From: Gnetum montanum | Lineage: Eukaryota; Streptophyta; Gnetopsida; Gnetales; Gnetaceae | DNA: 64,000 nucleotides | Assembly (NCBI GenBank): GCA_015680685.1 | Contig: MNCI01013900.1 | Location: 434,128-498,127 of the forward strand | Reading direction: 5' to 3' | Shown: piece by piece, positions 23,901 through 35,158 of the stretch | How the letters are laid out: each line of letters begins with the position of its first letter | Position numbering within the stretch: the stretch's first letter is position 1 | Position numbers and translations under genes: made by a program | Notes under the pieces: model-generated | What the model was told of the DNA's origin: nothing | Seen by the model: the letters and a program-made list of their open reading frames with translations, nothing else | The model's database searches: none

Positions 23901-26900
23901 CCTCATAGACATACATGACTAATAACTTTTCTTCTCCCTCATCCTCTACATCTACATCCTTTGAGTCCCCTTCAAACCAAACATCTTCCAAAGGGCATAC
24001 CATCATGTTGATCCATGTGGTAATTGATTGGATTAAGGTTGGCCACCTTCCTAGGGAAAGATCTAATCCTAGGAGTCCCCTTATTTACTTGCAAACCATT
24101 GGTAATGATCCTTACAAGATTCTTTTGGATTCAAGTTCTAGTGTATATATGATTTCTCATGAGATGAACAAAGCCTAGAACCTTCCTCCACTCAATAAGA
24201 GCAACATTCACCTTGGGTTGGCATATTAGTCCATGACTATTCCTTTAGGACTAGTCAAGGATATTGTGAGCACTATCTATAGGTGGCACTATCCTACCAA
24301 CTTCATGGTGACCTATGTTGATAACTACAAATGAAACTTTTCAATCATCATGAGAATGACTTGGTTAAGCACTATTGATACACAACCAGGAATCAGAGAC
24401 CTCTCCTTGAAGATTTTTAATGAAAATGCATTTAGGAAGATAGAGAAGAAGATAGTTTCATGCATCACATATAATGACACAAGATGTAACTATGTGCAAA
24501 AGCTATGATTTGTAAAAAGTACATTTATCACAACATGTAGATAGTGTGTAGCTATGTCTAAAATTCAAAGGTTCCTGTACGCAATAGCCACAAAATAGGA
24601 AGGTACCCAGTGACTGATAGTTAATCTTGATAGCAACTCAACAATTTGCATGGAACCAACTAAGAGCCTGACAAGTGGCTACATTGAAGGCATGGACAAG
24701 ATGGAGCAGATCCATCACCAACTCTTTGATGAACCTAACGATACTTATTGGGGAGAGTTGGAAATCCTTGAGAACTTTAAACAAGAGCTCCTAGGTTGAA
24801 AAATCTACCTTCTAGCATAGAATATTCTTATCTAAATAATAGAAATTTGGTGATAATCAATTTCAACCTTGCTCTTGAACAAAAAGATAAGCTATTGAAG
24901 ATGGTCAAGTGGAAAACTACCTTTACTTAGTCATATCCTAAACTCATTGGAATCGATTAAAGAATATGCTAACACCACATCTATAGAGATCCTTCCATGA
25001 AGCCAAAGAGGTAGCCACAGTGGTGACTAAACCCCAAACTCAAGTAGATCATCAAGAAGGAGATTGAGCAACAACTCAAGGTGGGGTTCATCTATCCCAT
25101 TGCAAATAGTAAGTGGGTTAACCCACTTTTGATAGTACCAAAGAAAGGTGACAAATGAAGGATCTATATCAACTTTAATTTATTGAACATGGTAGGTTAT
25201 AAAGATCATTTCTTGTTGCCATTTGTGAACCAAGTGTTGGACACCATTTCTAAGCATTGCTTATAGCTTTCTAGATGGCTATAGTGGATATAACCAAATT
25301 CAAATTACACTCAAGGATTAGGCCAAAACCATGTTTAGAAGTCCCTGGGGAACTTTTGCATAGAAAAAGATGTTATTTGACCTTTGTAATGCTCCTAAAA
25401 CCTTCCAACAACTTCTCCTAAGCATCTCTCAATAGCAAATTGGTACCAAGGTGGAAGTCTTTATGGATGACTTCCTCACCTATGGTGCTACATTTGTGCA
25501 ATCCCTAGACTACCTTGAGTCAATACCAAAATGATGCATGAAGATCAACCTTTGGTACAACTAGTAGAAAAGCCATCTGATCGTCTAAGAAGGAATTGTT
25601 TTGGAGCATAGAATATCACAAGAAAGGATCGAGGTGGACCCTAAGAAAATAAGGATTATCCAAGGAATTACTCATCAACTAGAAACTATTAAAGATTTCT
25701 AGTCATTTTTTGGTCACACTAGCTACTACCAACACTTTATAGAAAATTTCTCTAAGATAGCCAAATTGTTGGTGGAGCTTACAAAGAAGGATGCTTTGTT
25801 CACCTAAATTGAGAAATGTGAGAATGCATTTTAACAACTCAAGTAGAATCTTGTAGAAAATATAATTCTACAAGCACCTAATTGGTCCAAACCATTCTAA
25901 ATCCTGATAGATGCATCTAATTATACCTTGAGAGTCATGCTCACATAGTTAGCTGATCAAAAATGTCCTTACCATATCCACTATGTGAGCTAAAGCATTG
26001 TGTGTGCACAACTAAATTACACCATAAAAAATGAATTGAAGGTAGTGGTGTATGCCTTGGAAAAATTTAGATACTATGTGCTTCAAAACAAGGTGTTTGT
26101 GCACATGGACCATAGCACAATCTAGTTGCTGATGAAAAAACCAATGGTGGCTTGTGATCTTGCAAGAATTTGATCTTACAATGGTAGATCAAAAGGAAAC
26201 TGTGAATCTGATTTCTAACCACTTATCTTAATTAAGATAAAACAACAAAAAGGAGAAGACTTCACTTTCTAATTAATTTTTTAATGAAATTCTCCTTGCT
26301 AGTACTATAAATGAATGAGTGCCCAATGAAAATAACTAGTATGTTGGCATCCTCACCTACATTCTAACCTAGGAGATGCCACAATAGCAAGATAGTAGAA
26401 AGAAATAATAGTTTCTTCATTAGGCCAAATGGAGATTAATGGAAATCTTTACAAGGTATGTGCTGATGGCCTGGTTCGTTGGTGTGTTCCTGATGTTGAT
26501 CAACCGCATGTTCCCTAAGATGCTTATGAGGGTCCTTTTAGGGGCCACTATGCTGGGAGATGCATGGCCATTAAGATCCCAATGGTAGGGTATTATTGGC
26601 CAACACTCTTTAGGAGCACTCACCAATTTTTTTTTCTTATGAATGTTTCTAATGTGATTGTGGGATAACTGTCCATATGAAGGGATCTTAGTAGTGGATC
26701 CAACAACTGGAACTCTTCAACATCTAAGGCATTGACTTCATGGATTCCATCACACCCATGNTCTTCAACATCTAAGGCATTGACTTCATGGATTCCATCA
26801 CACCCATGTCAAATGGAAAGGCATACATCGTAGTTGCTATTAACTATTGTATGAAATGAGTAGAAGTAGCAATTGTCATTGACTATACATCTTCTATAGC

Positions 26901-27600
26901 TACTTGATTTTTACAAAAAAAAATGTTGTCAACACGTTTGGTATGCTATATGCACTTTTTTTTTTTTACAATGGTACTCACTTTATATGAATCACATTTT
27001 GAAAGCTCATGCAATGCTTGGGGGTAGAACATAAATTAATAACATGTTATCACCTCCTAAGCTAATAGTTAAGTAGAGGTAAAAAATAGGAAAATCACTC
27101 AAATCTTAACAAAAGAAATTAGCAAATATAGGAGGGACTGGAGCAAGAAACTCAACAATGTCCTTTGGGCCTACCACTCCACCTAGAAACTTTCAATAGG
27201 CTATTCTCCCTATGAGATAGTGTATAGAAAATTGTTAGCTCTTCCTATTCAATGTGAGCTCCATACACTTTCAATAGCTTGTGATCTTGACCTTGACCTA
27301 AGTTTAGCATAGAAAGAAAAACTAATAAACCTTAACGTGCTAGATGAGAATAGATTGATGGCCCTCTCCTTGAATGAAGTGAACAAAGAATTCAACAAGC
27401 AATGTCATAACCTCAAAATAAGGAAAGTAAAATTTCAACTAGGAGATAAGATCTTTTACTAGAGCCCCACACATGTGCCACAAAGAACTAAGTTCTAACA
27501 TTTCCTTCTAGGGCCATGTTGATATACAAACCTAAAAGCCCAAGTAAGAAATTGTTGGTCAAAATATAACAAATCAAACCTTTCCATGAGCCTAAGAGAG
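23901..27600 (+). pseudogene. pol: R3 pol, heavily broken
   Basis: Protease is at 23915-24760: the active-site triplet is Asp-Ser-Ser instead of Asp-Ser-Gly (LLDSSSSVYMIS), followed by PLGLVKDI. RT is at about 25010-25740: PFVNQVLDTI, SRWL-like remains of motif A, and an intact VFMDDFLT for the catalytic Asp pair. RNase H is at about 25900-26230 (DASNYTL). Integrase is at about 26440-27600: the N-part (YGILTY...), NGTHF, and QVEV-type sequence keeping the third catalytic Glu at about 27075. There are frequent stops, and a 47-base duplication around one undetermined base at 26761. The frame at 27625-27880 lies in the spacer and is not a gene. Confidence 0.75.
26714..26808. other. Single-N join with 47-base duplicated flanks
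   Basis: The 47 bases at 26714-26760 recur unchanged at 26762-26808, separated by one N at 26761. This looks like two contig ends with an unmerged overlap rather than a biological repeat. R5 has this integrase stretch once. Confidence 0.85.
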
Positions 27601-29470
27601 CTAGTGATGACAACACCTCCTTAGATGGACAAGCACACTCAGTATTTTGGATCTCCTCTACCCAACTCAATCATGGGGGAGATGGTCATCCATTCTAATC
27701 ATACAAAGTGGCTCCTCTATTCTTACACTTTTTTGTTTTACATCATTTTTTGTTCTACATTTATTGTTAGTACATTTTTTTCTTACATGTTTTATAATTT
27801 CTTCTATATTTTACTTTATTTGGTTTGAATTTCTCTTATGCTTTTCTTGTGTTTATTTTATGTTATTTTTTCCTTCTTAACAATAGGACATAGTGTATCT
27901 CTAACTACTATTAATGGTGGTTTATACTCTAATGTTGTTTGATTGCTAATGTTTAGATTCTATCTTTGAATTTTGGTATTGATAACTAAGTAATGGTTTC
28001 TTTTTCATGAAATAGGAAGTGAGTCGATGTCATCCACCTATCCACAAACTCTATGGTGTTCCTTGTTTTGGAAATATGAGGTCCCCTTCTTAATAAAACT
28101 TTTAATGAACTTGTGACCTTGTTAGTTTTCAAACTTGGGAAGGATTAAATAGATTGATAAGGATGTGACTTCAAGGTAATTCAATACTCTCTGTACTTAC
28201 CTACCCTCTTGAATGCATTAGTTTTTTCATGAATTTCTTACCATTCTATTGTTGACCAATAATAGGAAGCTAAAAGTCTTTGCATGATGTGGTTTCCATC
28301 CAAAAATCATAAAAATATAAAACTCAAAAAAAAGAGAATAAAAAACAATGGGAATTCAAAGCACACCCCTTAGACATAATAATAAGATACAAACTCTTAT
28401 TATGAGACTAGAAAGGCATGTTACCCATGCTTGAAGGTCCCCTCTAACTAAGGCCCTTTCTACTTCCTACTTCTTTTCAAGGAATGGTGATTAATCTGTG
28501 AGAGCATTCTTACATCTTGAGGAGATGGACTGATCTAAGAGTATCAATGCAAAGTCACTAGAAGTGGTTGGTTTTGATCTAGACTAAGGATGGAATTTAT
28601 CAAGCCATCTTAATCATAAGATCCACAAGGAACTTCATCTGATCATGATTTAAAACTCCATTTCACCTTCTCTTTCATCTGCTACTACTTCCCATAACTC
28701 ACCTCACTACTAATTTTTCATGGTTTTGTTTAATGTCTTAATCTGATGTGTTAAAATCCTTAGGTAGGTTCTTACGAGATTTAGTCCTTAACTTTCTACA
28801 ACCATTAATCAACCATGGGGTCCATAGACTCCTCGCTTTGAAGGCATGAAAGGGCATTACATGCATAAGCCTACCTTAGGAAGGACCCATTTACAAACCT
28901 CTTGGTTAGGCTAGTTAAGTTCTTTATACTTAGGCATTTTCACAATCAAATCCTTTGTATGTCCCATTGGTGACATCCAATTGTGTGCTCCTTCACAATG
29001 TTTTCCAATGAAAAACTCATTTTTTTTTGTGAATTATCTAACCCTCTTCAAGCATTTCATCATGTTCATATCTTTTCTAGCTCTCCAAGAACTTCACATT
29101 GTGTTAAAACTCTTTGTTTAGAGCCTAGAACCTTCTAGAGCCATAATTTTCCAACCGCTTGTCTGATTTACCTCGTTTTTCAATCCTATAGCTACTGGAG
29201 GTAAGCTCTATGTTGTGGGGGCCACATATATTTTTGATGAAATATTTTCTAAAATTTTTCTAGCTCTCACAAAGGTTTAACTAATGAAATAACATTACAC
29301 TCATCAATTTATGAGATTAAACCCTTCCAATGAACTCTAGTAACTGCAAAAATCAAATAATATTAAAATAATCAATCTAACATAATCAACCAAGTGTAAC
29401 TACCCAAGAGAGACAAGGTACCTATATGTTATAAATTACACATTGCATGCTAATCCTTGATTCTATTATG
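27601..29470 (+). other. R3 post-integrase spacer (non-coding)
   Basis: This parallels 17561-19720 of R2 block by block: the GGGGGAGATG tail near 27680, the TTTGCATGATGTGG motif at 28276, the AAGGTCCCCTCTAACTAAGG block at 28433 and the CATAATTTTCCAACC block at 29140. It lacks the U3-like insert of R2. No open frame is conserved. Confidence 0.6.
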
Positions 29471-29640
29471 ATCACAAATTACACCAAAAGGGAAGCATGG
29501 ACTAGAAGCAGGATTGACCCAATCGAGGAACAAGTGGACTAGAGTGGGAAGGAGTTAACTACTTAAACAACCCCAAGAGCAAGTAGCAAAATTCCATGCA
29601 ATGGGACTTGTCTAAGACCATTTAGTCTTCTCCCTCATTT
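29471..29640 (+). pseudogene. R3 aORF remnant
   Basis: The first about 130 bp match the start of the R2 extra ORF (ACACCAAAA..., up to CCATGCAATGGGA at 29597), then the sequence jumps to the aORF tail just before the LTR. About 2 kb are missing relative to R2 (roughly 19893 to 21930 there). Nothing translatable remains. Confidence 0.55.
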
Positions 29641-29886
29641 TTAAGTTGCTAGAGGGGTTTGGATATTAATTTTTGCCAAGGTGTTCAATTTTTTTGTCAT
29701 GAATACCAAATTTTATAAAAGATTGTAAATCAGTACTCTTGGGAACTTAGCATCTATTTGTTTGGTTTGAGTTAGTTTGTGTGTCAATTAGTTAGTCAAT
29801 AATCCCATACCTTCCCAATATTTTTTAAATAACTTGTTCCTCCTTTTGTTTACTTGAGGACAAGTTTTCCTTTAGTCATGAGGGTA

Positions 29887-30712
29887 TGATGAATCATATT
29901 TTGTTAGGCCCTGATATCGAATCTCATGATATGTTATCATATATCCAATATCGCATGATGTATGCCAACCTATAAATACAACACTTGGGCACATAATTTA
30001 TCCATTCCATTTCTTAGTTTTAGTGAAGCTCTTGTAGTTTATTTTCCCCAGAGTTAGCATATTTTCTAAGTGCCTATAGTAGAAGGCAAAGAAATGTATG
30101 CATCGTTATTCAAGCACTAATGTACTTGAGCACAATAGTGTGAATGACAATAAAGATGAGCTTTTCAAATCAACCCTTACAACACTTGGAATAGATTAAT
30201 GTTTTCTTTATGCATTTAATATTCATGTAATATACTTTAAGGAATTTTAACTAAGCAATTAATATTGGCTAAATAGTAAACATAAGCATGATCACTTCGA
30301 GGATATGTTTAATGCTTGGTAACCCTAGTAGTGCTTAACAATTCGTAAGCTAGTGGCACTAAAACATGTTCAGAATGTGTATGGAAAGTGGAAACAAATG
30401 CCTATGTTAGGATTAGTTAAGTTTTAGTTAGTTACTAAATTAATTAGATTAATTACACATTAAATTTACTTTGTTTCCAACACTTAGGCCATTAAACAAT
30501 AAAAAAATTATAAAAATTAGATGTCCCAATTAAACTTAACCATATACTTGCACTTTATGAGTGGAACTGAGAAGACAACAATTGCAATGGTTAGATTCAC
30601 TCCGTAGAACCTAGTATACTTAGAGAGCTAAAGTCTATGGAATTCGATCGGATCACTGAGTGAACGCTAGTGATTCGTATGGTTGGGTGTAGGGTATACT
30701 CGTTGCTCATCA
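29887..30712 (+). repeat. R3 3' LTR, complete
   Basis: This 826 bp repeat has ends TGATGAATCA and GCTCATCA, preceded by the purine tract GAGGGTA. A TATAAATA box lies at 29971-29978, and a polyadenylation signal AATAAA at 30149-30154 marks the likely R region between them. U5 ends with the family-wide stretch TTCGTATGGTTGGGTGTAGG. Confidence 0.85.
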
Positions 30713-31965
30713 CTTATTAAAATAATGTCACCTCTATTTTGATAAATATATGAAATTAAGCACTCTTTCAATTTATAACACTAATATCTTTTATATAATT
30801 CTTTGACTTTAACTTCTTAATGGCTAAAGTATTTTGGGTAATAAAAAAAACATTGAAAGTAAAACTAAAAAAAAGATTGATTTTTGTAGATATATATGTT
30901 CATTTAGATATTATATTTTATAATTAAAAAATATGAACTAATTAAATCTAAATGTCTTGCATTAATGAATATCAAAAAATAGCCTAAAGTTTTTTTTTCT
31001 TTGCAAGATGTTGTAAATCATACTAGATTCATTGTAAGTGATAATTGATTTCACAAGTATCAGAGGGAAAAATTAATTTTAGGGGTAAAAATGTTGCATG
31101 AGAAAAAGAAAAAAAATGTTAATTTCAAAGATATAACACCTATAATAAAACCTAAGTTTAATTCAAAATTATTATTTAAGATTTAAGGTTGATTATTTGC
31201 TAATAATTATTTTGATATCTATCATCTTTCTATTTGTTGTGTTTATCTTAGTGGGTCTTACATTTTCATATGATTACTTAAATTACTCATTTGATTGCTT
31301 AAATTACTCATTTTGAAGTTCACATTCTCTCATCAACACCCTTCCAACTTAATATGATCCAAGAACATAGTTAACATACTCTTAGAACTCCATAGAACCA
31401 TGCTATAATATCCCTATGTAATTACCTACTCAACCTAACTCATGATTAATAATTTCTTCCTTATTTTAGTTGTGAATACAAGTAGGAAATATTAACATAT
31501 ATACAATAAAACCTCTAATATAACATTATGATACTAAATGTATTTAATAAAACTTAACATATTATAATATAATAAAGATATAACTAAGAAAATGGTATTA
31601 AATCATTTAGATAATCATTAATGTATCTTACACTACTTTTATCATTAGTACACTAAATAGGATAACTTCTTAAAAAAATCAAAGAGTTTCTTGTACCAAC
31701 ACAACAATCACATAACACTAACATACCTATTAATGTTAGTGTTTATTTAAAAAGAAAATCATATAAGAAAACTTTTATTATCATTCACCATTATACATGT
31801 ACATAATATGATGCATAATTTTGAACCTCATTTGAAGATTATCATAAGATTAGAACCACTATAATACAAAACTATAGATACAAAGAAGAATTATCTATTG
31901 AACAATTACATAGGTCAATTCATCATCATCATCCTAGCCTTGTCTTACCAAAATGTAGATGAGTT
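30713..31965. other. AT-rich DNA without recognised features
   Basis: No gene or retroelement domain was recognised on either strand. The frame at 31898-32092 overlaps the LINE remnant on the other strand and is not a gene. Confidence 0.4.
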
Positions 31966-32374
31966 TGTTATCATGATTCACTTCTATGAAGAGGTAGATC
32001 CATATTTATTTGCAATTTTTTCACCTCATCTTCAATTATTTTTATTTCCTTTATATATATCTTTTGGTAGCTTTTATGTAATAGTGATATAACAACTTTT
32101 TAATAAGCTCATTATTTGATCTTTGTACATGACCAAACCATTCAACACAACATTTTTTGTGCATGATTTTTCTATCACCATTCACCTCTATGAAGAGGTA
32201 GATCCATATATATTTCCAATTTTCTCACATCATCTTCAATCATGTTTTTCTCTCTATCTTATTTTGTCTTTCTATTGGTAGCTTTCATGTAATAGTGATA
32301 TAATAACTTTTTTAATAGGCTCATTATTTAGTCATTGTACATGACCAAACCATTCAAGATATCATTTTTTTCTT
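31966..32374 (-). pseudogene. LINE ORF2 C-terminal tail, tandemly duplicated
   Basis: Two direct copies with a period of about 204 bp (for example CTATGAAGAGGTAGATCC at 31984 and 32188). Read on minus, the right copy gives WFGHVQ, then NNEPIKKV, then MIEDDVRKLEIYMDLPLHRGEW. This matches the C-terminal pattern of plant RTE-type LINE ORF2 proteins (RWFGHVQRR...; D-L...L....L...R..W). The motif is recalled family knowledge; no search was run. Stops interrupt it. The rest of ORF2 (RT, endonuclease) was not found in the flanks. Confidence 0.6.
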
Positions 32375-33211
32375 ATTTAAAATACAAGCTACTTCAAGCT
32401 TTCTCTAATGTTTATATTAGATATAAAATAATATTCATCTTATTAGCTCACACTAATCACAGATGATTCTAATAATTAATAGATAAATTACTAAGCACAA
32501 AAATTTCTTTAGAAATCTCATCCGTTATATTTAAACTTGTTATCAATAGAGGTGGACCAACCCTATTAAAAAGAAACCATGATTTGAAGACAAATTAGTC
32601 AACCCGCATGCTCATTCCATTAACATAACCCCTTTCCTAACAATGAACTAGCCCCTTGAACCATCTATCATGGGCTATTTTGTAGGCTATATATCATATC
32701 ACACAAATGATCTAAGTGGCTATTACACTTACACAATTTTTCCATTTTATTCTTTATTGAATTTCATGTGTAACGATCTTGTTTATATTCTCAATTACTT
32801 TTTATTGATTATATTGATGGAATGTTAAATTTAGAATAAACTTGAAAACTTGTTAAGGAGACATTATTAGAGAGAGCAAAATGAGGCACAAATACAAAAA
32901 AAAACCAATCTTACTAACAAAATATTAGGGGTGACAAACATCATGAAACAAAATATCTACATACAACAATTCCAATATGCATGAGAATATTAATTAGTAG
33001 AGTAAAAATGAGATCACACCATCTCCAAGTTGAAATTAGAAGATAGAATAATAAGGATCATGAAAATAGAATATGTCGACTATGTTTACTATAAGTGATA
33101 AAAGATGAGAAACATGTATTATTTGTTGTATGATTTATAAAAAATGGAAAATCTCTATAATGTTTCAAAAGAAATTTCTTCAAAAAAATTAGAAAGACTT
33201 TAGTTAGTATT
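32375..33211. other. AT-rich DNA left of R4
   Basis: Upstream (minus strand) continuation of the LINE tail was looked for and not seen. No gene is recognised. The last five bases, GTATT, form the left target site of R4. Confidence 0.4.
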
Positions 33212-34165
33212 TGATGAGTGGTGAGGTACCCCTACACCCAACCATATGAATCACAAAGCATTCACGCACGATCCAATCAAATTCTGTGGACCTTATCATT
33301 TCTAGTGCACTAGTCTTCTATGAAGTGAATCTTGCTTTAAGGTTGTTCATTGTCTTCCCAATTACACTTATGATATGCATTGGTATGGATAAGTGTAATT
33401 GAGATATTTGATTTTTATCATTTTGTATTTTATCTTCGATGCTTAAAGAGAAATAAAGTAGTTGGACTAACTAATTCAATTTAACTGATTAACTAATGTC
33501 TAACTATTTCTAACATAAGCATTTGGTCACACTTTCTATACACATCTTGAACCCACATATCCACTGTTGGGTGACCAAGTGCTACACTACTAGGCATACC
33601 AAGTAATAACGTTGCTAGGATTACCAAGCGAATATGTGCTACACTTGAAGTAGTTGTACTTATGTGTTTAATCTATCTTTCTTAATTGCTTCATTAACTT
33701 AATTACTAGAAAATATTTAATAAATAATTGAAAACATTTAATAAATAATTGAAAAAATTAATTGCATAAATAAAATATTTAATCTATCCAAAGTGTTGCA
33801 AGGTTTATCAGAAAGCTCATCTTTATTGCCACACACATTGTCATGCTTAGGTACAACAATGCTCGAATAAAGATCCATACACTCAATGACTCCTACTGTG
33901 GGCACTCGAGAGGAAAATTCTAACTCTCAAATAAATAAACTATAAGAGCTTCATTGCTAAAAAATCTCTATTTCCATAAATGCAACTAGTGAACACGTAT
34001 TTATAGCTAAATATAGATACTACATCGACGGGGCCTCATCAATGCATGATACAATGCATCGACGAGGCCCAATCGATGAGGTCACATCGACGGGGCCTTG
34101 TTAATGCATGATATGATGCATCAACGAGGCCTCATCAACATAGCCAACCAAACTACAACTCATCA
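33212..34165 (-). repeat. R4 3' LTR
   Basis: This 954 bp repeat is preceded (on minus) by the purine tract CATGGGGGTA. TATTTATA at 33998-34005 is the TATA box in element orientation. Upstream U3 (34023-34140) is a short array of ATCGACGRGGCC words with intervening ATGCATGATA, partly palindromic around GAGGCCTC. AATAAA-type signals fall in R near 33820. Confidence 0.9.
34023..34140 (-). repeat. U3 array of GGCC-centred repeats in the R4 LTR
   Basis: Five copies of a word close to CATCGACGAGGCC lie within about 115 bases, separated by ATGCATGATAYRATGCATC-like spacers. The 5' LTR carries a decayed version at 41687-41757. The array lies just upstream of the TATA box and is probably the LTR enhancer; this is inference from position. 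Confidence 0.65.
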
Positions 34166-34399
34166 TACCCCCATGACTAAATGAAAACTCATCCTAAAGT
34201 TCTTTTACAAAATTGGGAAGATATGGGATTATTGACTAAATTTTCTCAAACAAAATAGACTGATTAACTTAACAAAAAATGGAGTGCCCAAGTGTATGGA
34301 TCAACACATTATAAAAATGGTGGTGTTCAAGACATGACTCTTCAAAATTGGATAGCATGTTCCTTGATGACATGAAGTTTGGTGGAGAATACTAAACAT

Positions 34400-35158
34400 T
34401 CCTAGGCAGTGGTGGCTCTTGATATTTTGAGGGACCTTCTCTAGCTTCATACATGTGCGGTGGTTGAGGAGGCTATGGCTATCTTGCTACTACTAAAACT
34501 TATGGTGGGAGTGGAAAGCATCTAGTAGTGCTTTCATTTTCTCCTCCTTAATTATGGGATTGTGCACCATCCATGCAACTTCGTTGATGTGGATTAGCAT
34601 GGGCACATCCTAGGGACATGCTATTTCTAAAAACAACTCCTTTGCATTGATGAACAAGGCAGCAAATTATTTGCATGCAATGTTGAATGCTCTAACTATA
34701 TCCTTTAGCTCTTGGTAGTCATTCATCCTTTTGGCTAGGTTCTCAGCAATTGATCGTTGGTCTATGAATCGTGTTTTGAGACCTTCAAGTTCAATGTTTA
34801 CAATCTCAAGCTTCTTCTTGGTGTCTTTATGGTGCTTGAACTCTACCTCATATAACAAATACAAGCTAGCCACTTATTTCTCCAACTCTAACTATGGTCA
34901 CCCAGTAGTCAACATAGCCAAGTTTGCATATTGGAGATTGGCCAACTCCATATATTCTATCATTTCTTCTATCTGCAACTCCTTTAAGCAAATCTCCACT
35001 TTATTGTCAGCATCAATCCCATCAACAATGGTCTGCCAAACTTCTCTTCCTTGTTGGAGTTGCTGGAGGGCTTCATNATCAGCATCAATCCCATCAACAA
35101 TGGTCTGCCAAACTTCTCTTCCTTGTTGGAGTTGCTGGAGGGCTTCATTTATTTTCAC
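34400..35158 (-). pseudogene. R4 aORF, C-terminal coiled-coil part
   Basis: On minus this is the best-preserved aORF segment: INEALQQLQQGREVWQTIVDG, then KVEICLKELQIEEMIEYMELANLQ, then VEFKHHKDTKKKLEIVNIELE and FIDQRSIAENLAKRMNDYQEL. The heptad-like Leu/Ile spacing and high Glu/Lys/Gln content predict a coiled coil. It follows integrase C-terminal sequence directly and in frame at about 35158 (VPQKVK then INEAL), an effect of deletion. A 70-base duplication around one N at 35077 disturbs the frame and is probably an assembly artefact. The tail matches R5 and R2. The plus-strand frames here are antisense. Confidence 0.6.
35007..35148. other. Single-N join with 70-base duplicated flanks
   Basis: The 70 bases at 35007-35076 recur at 35079-35148 across one N (35077) and one extra base. 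This has the same signature as the joins at 26761 and 57964, so it is best read as an unmerged contig overlap. Confidence 0.85.

Larger units (their letters stand above)
22785..30712 (+). mobile_element. R3: 5'-truncated Ty3/gypsy element, interrupted at its left end by R2
   Basis: R3 begins within gag directly after the R2 LTR end and continues through protease, RT, RNase H, integrase, spacer, a short aORF remnant, a purine tract and a complete 3' LTR. At 22790-22870 it matches R5 gag at 46356-46440, showing where gag was cut. Stops are dense and it is the most decayed copy here. It lacks most of the aORF (about 2 kb relative to R2). Confidence 0.85.

Noticed and set aside
34023-34140. CRISPR-like array
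   Set aside because: The repeats are short, imperfect and partly palindromic without unique spacers of fixed length, lie in an LTR U3, and the DNA is plant nuclear.
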